Below, piece by piece: positions 36,901-48,919 of a stretch of DNA of 64,000 bases (positions are counted from its first letter, which is position 1; every line of letters starts with the position of its first letter). Made by a program: the position numbers and the translations under genes. This stretch comes from Lineus longissimus. Lineage: Eukaryota > Nemertea > Pilidiophora > Heteronemertea > Lineidae. The stretch is from assembly GCF_910592395.1 (NCBI RefSeq), contig NC_088312.1, positions 558,001 through 622,000 of the forward strand, written 5' to 3'. The notes beneath the pieces were generated by a model that ran no database searches, had not been told where the DNA came from, and saw only the letters and a program-made list of their open reading frames with translations.

Positions 36901-39900
36901 AAATGATTCGAGGCCAGTTATAGAGACTGTTTGGTGTTTGGTGTTGGTGAGGTGTTCATTGAGAAGTATACTGTGTAACCAGGAATGTGATGTACCTCAG
37001 CAAAGAGACAATTAGTTAGGGACTCGGGGTTGTGAGCCTCGGGCCTCGGGCAACCATTCTAATCAGAGGTGACCGCATTAGAGAGGTTGGCATGCATTTC
37101 ACTCTGAGAATCATTCAAATCTCTCAAGTCATGTATGGTTAATGAAGCAGTAGTTACACCACGCACCATCTAATCCACCCACCTATTGCAGCTCAGATCG
37201 AGACACCTTTCATATTTGTGTGTGAATGTGGAGGGGATTAGTGGCATAGGTGTCGCCGTGGTTGAATGGGTCTACTTTGTGTTTTTCACATATTGGATAG
37301 AAGCTATACGGACAACACTCAACAGCCATGGCGAAAATCAGGTAATACTTTTATGGACATTTCATCGTTACATGTAATCAGTGTTATTTTCACTCAGGTT
37401 TGCTGATATTGTGTTTTTGATCATATGAAAGAAACCTTTGTCAATGTTGATGGTTTTATTGATGACACTGAGTATATATCATTACTGTTGTGTTTTGCTG
37501 TCTTCAAATGGAAACAATCGAAACTTATGCTTCTTCTTGTGTTGTCATCTCTTGCTGTAGTCCCTCCATTGGTGTTGGGGCTCATTGCAGTGAGAAAATG
37601 GTCTCATCCCCATGAGGTCAGCCACTACTGTATGTACCCTCCCATGTTGGTCATAGCCCACAGGCAGGCTGCCATATTGACAATACCAGCCATTGTGCAA
37701 GGATCATATCAATTTGTGGACACTTTCTTGCATATCAGAGAGTTGCCTGAAGGATTCTTCTAAGTCCTTGTGTCATCTGTACAATAGTTTGGTCACATAC
37801 ATTTTACGGGCTATTAGTCTGCATAAGATTGAGGAATCATATGGAGCTGCTCAATCAGCCAGTTGCCATCAAATATTTGTCTTGTTCAATTCAGATGTTG
37901 TTTGCATGGCTACCATTGGCAACCCTTCAACTGGTGTTGTATGTCCTTTCATCTGGTGAAGCAGTGTTACCGTCCCGATGATGACTGTGTTGATCACTCT
38001 GCAAAGGGATTCTATGGTTCTGTGTGTGCACACATGCACTGTCATATGTATGGTCCATTTGCCTTCATGTTCCTTGCGTGGTTTTTGCGTGGTCGTACCA
38101 GTCCTGGTGACATCAACTGAACAATACCGTCCATCCTCCTTTTCATTCATCTCCATAACAAAGTGCTTTCCAAGCCAATATTTGCAGAAGTTTTAATCCA
38201 AACATGTTAAAGTGTTGTCGGTCCATGTCGGCCACACCAGTTTGATATTCAAAGCATTGTTTACTTTCTTACTTGCCTGGAGGTGTCGCCTCTGACCTCA
38301 GTTAAACTTTCGCGATCTGTTCTGTGGTTTCATTCTGCTGGTGACCTGATGAGGGCACCGATGTGTTTACTATGTTTCATGGCTGATTTGAGATTATAGA
38401 GGAGTAAGTGCTGCGGTTCAGGCCATGTGAGGCTTCCATTTATCTTCCAAAGGATTTCTCATTGAACTGAAGCTGTAGCTTTTGTGTCCTTTCTGGTCAA
38501 AATCAAAGGTAGTCTGTGCCGCATTGGCTTCCACCCCTCGATCCCAACTATAACCGTACATGTCTCACTTAGCAATAATACCAAACTGCACTGTCGATGT
38601 TGAATATGAAATAAACCTAGAATTTACAAAAATTGATTTTGTTAAAACTCTTCGCCCTACTCATCATGTTTACCAGGCCCCCAAACCTTGTGAATGTTGG
38701 CATATCTGCAACTATATCCAGCAGGACTCTTCATCAAACTCAGCTCTGACATCCAGCTTTAGATTATTCATGGTTCCTACCAACCAGCGCACCTCTTAAT
38801 AGCTTTACACCAAACATACATTCGGGTATATTTGGGAAGTTTCATAGAATATTGGCTAAAATTATAGATCTGTTTCCCCTCATATTTGTGGCGGTAACAT
38901 TTAGGCGTGTCGCTTGCCCAGTTGGTTGTGCGCAGTTTGGGTCGTATAGCTTATTGCAAGCTTGCGCACTGTGGAGGTCTGCTCCTGGCTGATTGCATAC
39001 CAAGGTAAGGTGTTTTATTGCATTCAACCAGTTATTTAGTACGGTAGTTCATTCACAGAATGTTATTGTTATCCTATTGGTGTCTACAAGATTAGAGTTT
39101 TTATTGTTGAATTTGAATTTCATGAAGTTTGGAGCAGTTGGTCATTGGTTTCTGCCTTGAGAGCCAGAGAATACAAGACTGTGATCCAATATTTGCAGGT
39201 CTTTGGTTCCTAATACCTGTCTGGTTTCTTTGAAGGGATCTCTGTTCTATTGAAGTATCGACCCAATTATTTTGAACCTGCTCTTGATTACATTTGACAA
39301 TTGACATCTTGCGATATAAATAATAATGTGCCAGCTTGTTTTCAGCCACTTTTTTAGTGCGATAAGTCTTTCCAACTTCCTTGCCATGTCACACGGCTCC
39401 TCAGAGGTTGGTTCCCTTTGGTTGAAACTGACACCCAAATCATTAGAGATAGTTTGCCAGTCCTTGCAGAAGACTTCCTAAAAGTTTTGATTGGGAACAA
39501 GTTGCTTTTCAAAGCAAGTTGACAAAACCTGTGTCAAAATTTTAGAATTCAAAAACTTTCACAACAGTAATGTTTTCTGTGTGGTTGTTCCATAAACACT
39601 CCAATATAAACTGACACCCTGTCGCTATCAACCACACACTTGAAACAGTGAAAATTGAAATGTTGAATATTTGATGGGCGTTCAGCTAGTTTCACCCACT
39701 TGCTGTCACGCTAGTAGCCTGGCTGCCTACTTCACCAATTGATCTCGACTCGCTAAGCTAGGGCAAAGTGTTGCTCTCACTGAGTGAGTGATAGAATTGA
39801 AGAAAGTTGCACTTCAGACGTGCGGTGGCAAAATGGTGAGCGTCTGACTAGTGGGGTTGAGGCTCTCAGTAGACCCAGTGTAGTGCCTTGGTTTCTCACT

Positions 39901-42900
39901 TTGACTTGTGGGGTTGAAGCTGTTGGTACTTAGAACTGGCCTGTAATGACCCAGTGTAGTGCCTTGGTTTCTCACTTTGACTTGTGGGGTTGAAGCTGTT
40001 GGTACTTAGAACTGGCCTGTAATGACCCAGTGTAGTGCCTTGGTTTCTCACTTTGACTTGTGGGGTTGAAGCTGTTGGTACTTAGAACTGGCCTGTAATG
40101 ACCCAGTGTAGTGCCTTGGTTTCTCACTTTGACTTGTGGGGTTGAAGCTGTTGGTACTTAGAACTGGCCTGTAATGACCCAGTGTTGTGCCTTGGTTTCT
40201 CACTTTGACTTGTGGGGTTGAAGCTGTTGGTACTTAGAACTGGCCTGTAATGACCCAGTGTAGTGCCTTGGTTTCTCACTTTGACTTGTGGGGTTGAAGC
40301 TGTTGGTACTTAGAACTGGCCTGTAATGACCCAGTGTAGTGCCTTGGTTTCTCACTTTGACACATTTGAGTGCCCACATAGGCCATAGTACATCAGTGAT
40401 ATTGGTATGTTTGCTAATGTTAAAAGCTCTACTCAAGCCTTGTCTATTAAGAAGATGAATATATCATATGATATCAAGTTGAAATATTCATGTTCGGGCA
40501 GGCATGTCGGTCGGGAATATCTTGGATGAGCTTATTGTGAGATTGAACCATAACTGTCAACATTTTTAAAAATGCTTGAAAAATGGCATTGAAAAAATTT
40601 AATGTGTTGTGAGTAGATGTTTGCTGGAGTTGGATAGCTTGCTGTTGGGGTGGTGATCATCGTCCTCTCATCAAAGTAGCCGTATAGTGGGGAGCTTGAA
40701 TGTGTAAGAGTCGGTAAGTATAAAAAGATCATACTTTTATATTGAAAAGGAGGATATGACGATGAGCTGCCATGTTGAAGAATGAGAGATGGACAAACAC
40801 ACTGTCTACATAGCTGTTTGTGGCGATTACCATTGACATTGTTTTGGTAATTTTGATCATTGCATGACTTATAAGTAGTTGGCACCTGAACAATAGCAAG
40901 ATCAATTGAGCTCTGACTGTAGTGATGTAACAGACATGGGTAGCTGTTCAAGGTGTGAACAATGACCTTGTTGAACTGCAGTCTGGGGTTGAGTAACAAG
41001 CTTTTGACAGTTTGTCCATTGTTTACATGTGGGGTAACCTATTGTCACATATAGCAGTGTTCACTCTAGGTATAATACATTGAGCTTTATAATGTACTGC
41101 TTGTAATGAATACATTGTTTGTCATTATCAGCAGGGTTGGTCCAAATGAACCCAAAATCTGACAAAGATTCCTACGAAACAAAAATGCACACCTCTTCTC
41201 TTCCAGAAATAAAACCAAAATACAACAGTTTTCCAACACTTTTGGCTCAATATTTGCAGTTCATTTGGACTGGACTGCCATTTACATGAAGGGAAGCTAT
41301 TTCATTTTACATTGAAACATGTATGTTTACCTTTCATGGCTTCAGGCTGTGATATTTTGAGACACAGAAAATATATTGATTTGCTCCAAGCCTAGCGCTA
41401 CCTTAGACTTTGTCTGCCATTCAACAGTCCTTGACACATTCTGCAATATATTGATCACAGAAATAGCTTTTCTGATTGTTCAACATGTCAAAACATGTCA
41501 TTGTCATCGGTATTTTTGTGAATGTTGGTCAAAATCCTATTGGTCAAAATCCCAAAAATGTTTTGTTTGAAACATGTACTGAAACATGTGCTGTCTACAG
41601 TTGACAGTCTGACAGTATGTCCCAAAATATATTGCACTGAAAGGTGTTGAGGCCAGCTTTCTTCACTTTCATGCCATTTCTCTCATCATTATCATCATTC
41701 ATCCATATGATCATCTCATCCTGTATTGATCACATCATATGTATCCATGGGCATATTTTATTGTATAAATCTTTCATTGTCATTGTGCATCGTTTCTTGT
41801 CGTTTGAATACTGTATCTTGCCTGCCATTTCTGCTGGTCTCATTTTTGTCCATGTCTGTTTCAGGGTGAAGGACAGAAGGAGCGTGGTATCTACATCAAG
41901 TCAGTTGTAACTGGTGGTGCTGCAGCTTTAGTAAGTACATTAACAGGAACAGGAAATCATATTCTTGAATATATCTGTTCGGCACACTGGCATTTCTGGG
42001 CATTCCTTGCTCCAAATGTCTTTGAATGGGACCGGATGTCAAAACAACATCGTACCAAAGTCTCTATGTAGGAGCAGCCTAAAGATTCGACCCAACCAAA
42101 TTCCAGTCCATTTCCCCTTTGAACCCTGACACCATCTCTGGAGTTTCTCTTGATTCCTGGGGCTTCCTTGATTCTAGAGTTCACCCACTATAGCCCTGAA
42201 TGCTAACCTTTCCCATACTTGATTGCAGGATGGGAGATTACAGGCTGGTGATCAGTTACTTGACGTTGATGGCAAGAGCCTGATCGGCCTGACCCAAGAG
42301 AAGGCTGCAGAGTTGATGACCCGTACTGGTGCTGTTGTCAACTTGAGAGTTGCTAAACAGGGCGCCATCTATCACGGCCTGGCCACACTACTGAGTCAAC
42401 CATCACCTATCATGCAGAGAGGTAAGTGTCAAACAACATCAGCTTGTCTTCAGACTGTTTGTTGTTTCATGATATCAAGGGGAATCAAAATGTCACAGTG
42501 ACGCAGAGCATGTCAGATTGAGTCAAAATGTCAGGGCAAAACATGACTAGTTCTGCTGGTTGTTTGTCCATCTTAACACTCCTGATAAATCACATTGTGA
42601 TTGAATGTATATATCCTTTAAATGTTGGATGTCTTCCTTCAGCTGGCTCCAAACAACAAGTTGCACCACCAGCTGATAAATCCCGTCCCAAGAGTCAAGA
42701 CGTCTCCAGATTTGGCCCAGTAATGGATGACGGTTACGTGCCTCCCCCGAATCGCTATCCTGCATACCAGAACCGCTCTCTTCAGGAGCAGCATGGTCCA
42801 CAGAGTAAATCTACGCCATCTTTACCAAGTAAGTCTTGTGTCATGGAATTTATCATGTCTATCGTAATAGCCCTGGTTTCATATCATTAAAGCTCAACTG

Positions 42901-45900
42901 TGTGAAGTGGTGGTACTTCTTTCTTGCAAGGACCAAGTAGCCTGTGATGGTCGCGGGATATCATTGATTGAAAACATACTGAAAGACTCTTGGTGACTCG
43001 AGAAAACAGCGAAGAGCTGGTTTGTAGTGGTTCTTGCAGTAACTAAGAACCGCTATTTTGTCAGAATATTTTGCACAGTACTGTTTGAAATTGCATAGAA
43101 GGGCAGTTGCAGAATGTTCTGACATGTACAGTTGAGCTTGTCACCATAACCACCACCCCGTCCCTGCTAATACAACCTGTTTCTGTTAGCGATGGACCTC
43201 AATGAGGTACAGGAGGAGCGGTCATGGATGAAAAACCATCTACGATCTCTCATGGAAGTATCCGTTGAGTCACGCGAGAAACCTGAGCAGACTCGAGCAA
43301 TCCGGCAAGTGTTTCGTAAGGACACGAATATCAGTAGTCTGAGACATGCCGAATCTGCTGATCATGTCAATGACTTGGAACTATCTGATGACTTTCTGTT
43401 CGAGCGCGGGTCAGAATCAGATCAGGTCTACTCGGGAGAGGGAACGTTTGACTTTGATGACTCTCTCCAAGACTATTCTGTTTCGGGTGATTCCTGTGCC
43501 AGTGGTTCAGCAGGTGGTGGCATCTTTGGACAGATCTGTGGTTCATCTGATCATGGCTATGAATTGAAGAGAGATTATGCGTCTCTCCCGCGTAACTTTG
43601 GGCGGGAAATGAAGAAATTTCCTGTGTCAACGTCTCCTCTGCCGAGATACAACTTTGGGTTGGACTTGAATAAACCGTTCAACAAACTGGGTGGCTCGAT
43701 TGATGAACACAGTGCGAGTGGGTCCACCTATAGCTCTTGTGATTCACCCACGGTGAGTAAGGAATCATCAGACGTCCTATTACCACTGAGTATCGCTGCA
43801 GGGAAGGTGGGCAGTCAACATCACAGCAGGATTGAGGTCATGATCACCCAGTCGCAGGCAAATGCATTGCGAGACTATGTCATGAAAGAAAACCGCCCCA
43901 AGTATGAACGCAAAATGTCTTTGAAGTCACTGATTAAAGAAGCAGAAGAACGCACCAAACCCGAGTATGGTTATAAATCATTTGAATGTGGTGATAAACC
44001 CATGAAGCTTGACCTGATCCGTTTGAGTAACTTGAGGGCCAATAAAACAAAGGAACTTGTACTCGCTGCTGAGATACGAGACATCCAACATGAATTCAAA
44101 ATGCCATTACAACATGCGAAGAAGCATCGCAGCCACTTCAAGGAAATCTTAGCCGAGTTTGATCGTAAGGAGAAGACCAAATCCCACCCTGGTGAGCTGA
44201 TACAGGCCGAACCTCTTGGCACGTTGCAGCGTCAGGGATCTGAGCGTCGCAGTTCCATCAAAGAACTCTTGATTGAGAAACATGTTCAGAATGCATTATT
44301 GGAGCATAACATTCGAATGAAACCGATCGGCATTGCGTACGGAATGCCGCGTGTGGAGGAGAAGAACATCCAAGACTTGATTGAGGAGTTAGAGCGACGT
44401 ATCTATGCCGAGCATCAGAGTGCCAAGCAACCGCCGATTCCAAAGCCACGGACGATCAAAGGCAAAGGCATGAAGGGTTTCAAGACCACTAGGAAGCGTG
44501 TCATCCTGCGTCACTCGTCTCTCAAGGGGATGGTCAAGCAGGCAGAGGCACGGGACCGGAAAGCTCGCCGTGATCAAGATGTGGTGGAAGGGAAGGGTTC
44601 TGTCCAGATCCGGTTGAGCCGGGTTTGGCCCAGGTTGAGTAAGTTCAGTGCAAGTATTCTCCATGGGGCACTAGATGCTGCCTGTTCCATTTGAATATCA
44701 TGAGTCTTCCAATGAAATGTGAAAGCCTCAGGTCATCTTTAGCAGGCACTTGAGGTGATATTCCACCAAAATGGTGAGGTTATTCTTGCAAAGATGTCCA
44801 AAAGCCCATGGAGAATGCTGCATTGATACTTCAGAGTCAATGTTCATTGTTTATTATCCTGCTTCCTGTCTGTAATATCTTCTCCTTGCTCTGTATCTTC
44901 TATGTATTTTCACAAGGCTTTGATACCAATGAGAGGTGAACAAGGCATAAGTGGTCGCCTCAGATACCAGTGAATCTCCATTACTATAGCATTGTTCAGT
45001 TCTCTGAGGCATTGACAGCACTGACATCAATATGTAACCAAATCATCTAATTGGAAACATGTCGTATTTCACGCTTTGGATTACAAATTATTGCCTCATA
45101 CAGACTTTCTAGTTTATGTAGCATCTCTCTATTTCTCTCACTTAGTATTTCCACCCAGATATCTGACGTTTTCTGTCTTTGCTTCAGACGAGGTGCCTAA
45201 TGACCAGCACAACACCACCTATGATCGCCGACAGCAGGCCAATGCCCCTTATCAACAAGGAGCACGTGACCCAAGCCGCTCCAAGTCCACCTCCAACCTG
45301 AAGCAGGAACCTGACCATGAGGAAGCCAGGCGCAGGCAGTTGATGTCGACAGGAAGTTTCCCACGAGATGTGCAGCAGGGACGATCACATCCAAATCTTG
45401 CTGGCCCAGATGAAAGGAATGCTGGCTATCCAGCAGACTCAAGGCCTAACTATGAGAATTATGGTCCGAACCGTGGTGAAGCAAGTGGTCAGCCTGGGCG
45501 GCAGTTCGGTTCTTCACCTCAGCTTTTGGAGAATTCAGTCCCTGATCAGTTCAGGAAGCCAGAGCCGCCGCGCATGGAAGAACGATCAGCTCCAAGGCAT
45601 CATTCGCACAGTGATAGGCCAGTGTCTGCCCACTTTCCACAAGGTCGACCTGACTTGATCTCCTCGAGACCCAAGTCTGAAGATATCGATGCCATGAAGA
45701 TGAGAGATCTGAGACAGAAATACGACCTCGATGATCCCCATTCGTCATTCCGTAGTGATCATAACTCCAGCTATCAAGATTCACCCAACTCTAGCTTCAG
45801 GGCTGAACCACCCCATGGTACACCAAAACCTGAGGTCAACGTCAGGATTGAAGACCCCATGAAGTCGCAGCTCACCATGCAAGGATTCACTGTTGTACCT

Positions 45901-48900
45901 GATAGCCGGAATGATCGCATGTCGCTGTCATCCAAAGAAGGCAGCGAGGATATACCCAAGTTTGCCAAGCAGTCCTCTCAACCCCACTTTTTCCAGAACA
46001 CACGCATGCGAGAGAGAGACCCGACACCACCTTTTGAACAACTCAAGAGGCAGGAAGTCATGAATCGTCCGCCGCTTGCACCAAAGCCTAAGGTCGCTCC
46101 TAAACCTTTCGATGGGCCTCGGGCTCCACCACAACAGGAGATTCCTTCAATGGCTGTGGATCACAGAAAGTCACAACCAAACTTCTTCTATGGTGAATCG
46201 GAACCCGTCCAACAACCCTATGGTGGCTTCAATCAACCCATGGGGAAATCAACTGTCAAAGTTTCGTTTTCGGGACGGCCTGATTCACCAGAGTTGCCTC
46301 CTCCTCCACCACCAGATGTCTCTGGGATGGACGACCCGGATGCTGAGGACATGCCACCCCCTCCACCTCCACCACAGGACTACACCCCGTATGCTCAGCA
46401 GGCATACGGGAACCGCAACCGGATGGAACAACCCAACAGAGGGCCACGACCAAACGAACAAAACAGGACAAGTTTCCATCAAGATCAACAGCCAAGATGG
46501 GGACAGAAGCCAAGCCCTCCACACGTGAGCCCTACTGTTGCCGCGACCAGTCAGGCTATGATGCAATTCCCGAACCAGCCCCACACAGACAGCCATTCTC
46601 AGCCATCAATGAGACAAAATGACGCCACGTTTCCCCGCCAGCAGCAGCCACCGAGACAAGATGAGGGGCCGAAGTGGCAGCAACCCAAACCCAAGGTACA
46701 GTTAAACGTGCCAGGTGGCCATGAACGACCGGAGTCACCGTCCAGTTCCCCCTCACCCTGGGACCGAGAGCAGCGCGAGAAAGAGAAGAAGCTCCAGGAA
46801 GAAGAGGCAGCACACTATCGGGATCGTGAGATTGCCGATCTTGAGATGAAGCCATATTTGGCGCCAGAAGAACAAGAGCGATTGCGACGGTTGAAACTCG
46901 ATCAGGAGTTTGCTCGGCGGTTGAAGGAAGTGAAGGATGATGATGATCAGGATGATGAAGATGACTTGGCTGAGAGAACAGCGGTGAGTAATTGATATCG
47001 GGCAGTCCTTCTGTTCATACAAGGCATCATTCACTAATCATTTTGAATAAGTTTTTGCTCTGTGTGACCTTTCCATTGGCATGAAGAGCAGATTGATAGA
47101 AGGATAAGGCTAGGATCCGTGGTCAATCTAAAGTTTACAAAGCTTTATTAACATTGGGCATAGTAAGTCAGTGTAGGAGTCAAATATTGACAAGAGGTAA
47201 AGACTGTTCATGCAGATTTCTGTTGTATGACTTTGAATCAAGATCTTTGCTGCTTGCTCACCATAGTTTCATTTCAACACTTGATGTTCCTGTTTGTCTC
47301 TTTCAGAGCCACAATCGGTTAGCCAAGAAGATCTTCGAGGACCTTGAGCGGACACAGGCATTACGGAAACAGAAGGACGCCATTGAAAAGGAGGAGGAGA
47401 AACTGAAGGCGCTCGATATGAAACAGAGGTAGGACATTTGGTCTTTGAACAAACTAAAGTGTCTGGAAGTCAAAGTTGTCAAGTTTCCTCTTGTTGTGTT
47501 CCTAGCAATCCATGAAGCCCTCTGCTTCCAACTGTTATAACTGTGTCGTCTGCTTTCAGAGAGGAGAGCATGTTACAGAGGTTCGACAAGGAACGTGACG
47601 AGCAGAGGCAGAGACAGGCACGGAAACAGGAGCGTCAGGACCGTGAACATGAGGCTTGGTTACAGAAACAGAGGGACCAGCGTGAGAAACAGCGCCAGGA
47701 GCAGGAGGAGCATAAACGCATGATTCAGCAGGAGGAGGAGAGGCTGAAGCAGAAACGAGAAGAGGAGGTCAGGCGCAAGAAGGAACAGGTCAGTGTGTGA
47801 TTAGTGTGTCCCTTGAGTGCTTCATCACTCCGAGGCCAGGCGCAAGAAGGAACATGTCAGTGTGTGATTGGAGTGCTTCATCACTCCTGGGCCTGAGTCA
47901 TCTCTGAGGTGTTGTTTAGCTGCTGCAAAGTGCATTATTTGACTTTCAGATGTAGACTTAGGCTTGCAGGCAGATTTTGAAACCACCTGTAAGCCTAAGT
48001 CTACCGGTCTGCTACACTTGCCGCTAAGGCACTAGGGTACTCAAGATGTGTTAGGACCAAAACAATGTGAAAGTAATGCAGTTGTCCCAGTTAGTTTTCG
48101 TACCTGATGATTGCTTTCTGTTTGCAGGAGAAAGAGCAGCTTCGTGAGATGCAGGCTGCACGCGAGGCCGAGGAACGAGCCATCAAAGAGGAGAACGCCA
48201 GGCGTCAACAGGAAGAGTTCTTGAGACAGCGACAACAACCAGATCAGAGATATTATGATGACAACAGGAACGAACGGTTTGGCAAACCATCTCCTTATGG
48301 ACAACAGCCACCGCAGAACTCTCGCATCAATTCTTACGGGAACGATAATCGTGGTGAAGGACCTCCACCACCACAACGAGGCTCCTCGTTCAATATGGTG
48401 AATCAGGTGCGTGGTCGTGGCTCTGATTCCTCCCAGGAACAGATACCGCCATACCGGGTCAATGCAAATATCAGACCACCGCTAGATGCAGCTGCACAGA
48501 AAAAGACTGTTTCGTTCGATGCTAAGTTAACTACCGAGATTGCTCCTGGGTACAAGGATGGACCCCAGACGCCACCTGCTAATGACCTGTCTTACCGGAC
48601 GGGTAATCAGTCAGCGTACAACCCTGCCTCATATCAGCCTGAACATAATAACCCCACACTGCAACAAAATCAACAGAACATGATCAATTACCAAGTGCAG
48701 ACAACACCAGGTGTGATTGGCTCTCAGGAGGTGTACCGCGATCCTCGGGATCGCCGGTTACAACAGCAACAACAGGGCAATCAAGCACCAGGTGAAAAGC
48801 TCTCATTCAGGGACAAAATGAAACTATTTGCGGAGACGGCTGGTGAAAATACACCAAAGGAGAAACCAAGGAGTTCAAGGTCGCAGCGTATCCTGGAGAT

Positions 48901-48919
48901 GAATCTAGCAACACCTTGA
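18901..48919 (+). CDS. AFDN: Afadin (canoe/MLLT4), junctional F-actin scaffold
   Basis: Coding exons: 18901-18993, 21348-21546, 25132-25244, 25415-25682, 26473-26630, 27178-27292, 28346-28833, 29461-29642, 29956-30041, 30203-30649, 30812-30862, 31040-31305, 31549-31891, 32067-32140, 35261-35398, 41865-41930, 42229-42421, 42643-42828, optional 43190-44638, 45188-46983, 47307-47428, 47560-47788, 48128-48919. They stay in frame to 2134 aa without the optional exon and 2617 aa with it. Domains: N-terminal EWNANRLDLF; RA1 (about 35-135); RA2 (226-316); FHA (about 376-470); DIL (about 570-960, e.g. CRVNAALTIQLFSQLFHYIN); PDZ (about 980-1070, GLSIVAAK, AAGDQ-like QAGDQLLDVDG); Pro-rich region with two poly-Pro runs; Arg/Glu/Gln-rich helix; C-terminal LSFRDKMKLF. 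Afadin links nectins and RAS/RAP1 signalling to F-actin at adherens junctions. The protein is longer than human afadin (about 1824 aa), mainly in the Pro-rich exon. Confidence 0.95.
18994..21347 (+). other. Afadin intron 1
   Basis: The donor is GTG|GTACGT after the short first coding exon; the acceptor is TTTTCAG|AGC. Apart from the 17-bp minisatellite I see no exon with domain support. A separate start codon within this intron for a shorter isoform is not supported. Confidence 0.6.
19840..19985. repeat. 17-bp minisatellite, 8-9 copies
   Basis: CCATGG recurs every 17 bp from 19844 to 19980, alternating with GGTACC (unit CATGGGGTACCCTCCAC). The copies are identical. It lies in afadin intron 1. 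Because 17 is not divisible by three and the unit lacks stops in the frames it visits, long open frames arise on both strands, all artefacts of the repeat. Confidence 0.95.
21547..25131 (+). other. Afadin intron 2 (inside RA1), no gene seen
   Basis: This 3.6-kb intron splits the first RAS-association domain. The open stretches inside it on either strand are short, lack in-phase splice sites and match nothing I know. No repeat array is present. Confidence 0.6.
32141..35260 (+). other. Afadin intron between DIL and PDZ, no gene seen
   Basis: A 3.1-kb intron separates the end of the DIL-region exons (...DNELPE) from the exon that begins NMVRHSP and starts the PDZ domain. No coding exon, repeat array or RNA gene was recognised. 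Confidence 0.6.
35399..41864 (+). other. Afadin intron inside PDZ, longest in the gene
   Basis: This 6.5-kb intron interrupts the PDZ domain after GLSIVAAK. It contains the 76-bp tandem array at 39850-40358. Between 35700 and 35770 there is a loose CAT/ATC microsatellite. No coding feature is supported. Confidence 0.6.
39850..40358. repeat. 76-bp minisatellite, six full copies plus a partial
   Basis: GACTTGTGGGGTTGAAGCTG starts at 39903, 39979, 40055, 40131, 40207 and 40283, an exact 76-bp period. A shorter diverged copy precedes it from about 39850. Copies are almost identical (one T for A seen near 40185). It lies in the large PDZ intron of afadin and is non-coding. Confidence 0.95.
43190..44638 (+). 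CDS. AFDN: Large optional afadin exon, 483 codons, phase 1-1
   Basis: The exon lies between TTCTGTTAG at 43181-43189 and a strong donor A|GTAAGT at 44638/44639. It is 1,449 nt long, a multiple of three, begins and ends in phase 1, and so can be included or skipped without changing frame. The preceding exon ends ...CCA A|GTAAGT and the next starts AC GAG GTG. Skipping gives Asn-Glu-Val; inclusion gives Thr-Met-Asp-Leu at the start and Leu-Asn-Glu at the end. If the donor were ignored the frame would stop at 44692-44694. The 483 residues begin acidic and Ser/Gly-rich and become basic and helical, with repeated R-x-S-S-[LI]-K motifs. No known domain was recognised, and human afadin has no counterpart at this place between the PDZ domain and the Pro-rich region. 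Inclusion in mRNA is inferred from splice sites and the long open frame. Confidence 0.75.
47765..47887 (+). repeat. Duplicated exon end with splice donor
   Basis: The last 24 nt of the afadin exon ending at 47788, its donor and about 45 nt of intron (47765-47832) are repeated directly afterwards (47833-47887). The functional site reads GAACAG|GTCAGTGTGTG. In the copy it is GAACATGTCAGTGTGTG, so the base before the GT is changed and the site weakened. The copy also lacks a short TGTGTCCCTT piece. Confidence 0.85.
47952..48004. repeat. Intronic hairpin, 19-bp arms
   Basis: GTAGACTTAGGCTTGCAGG at 47952-47970 is matched by its reverse complement at 47986-48004 with one mismatch and a 15-nt loop. 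It lies in the last afadin intron, 124 bp before the final coding exon. It could be a small foldback element. Confidence 0.75.

Noticed and set aside
44639-44694. Reading the large afadin exon to its own stop as a terminal exon
   Set aside because: A strong donor A|GTAAGT at 44638 keeps the frame into the next exon. A truncated isoform remains possible but is the weaker reading, with no poly(A) signal seen close by.
45197-46855. Several minus-strand and alternate-frame open stretches of 64-150 codons
   Set aside because: They are shadows of the long Pro-rich afadin exon (45188-46983), which is in frame with both neighbours.
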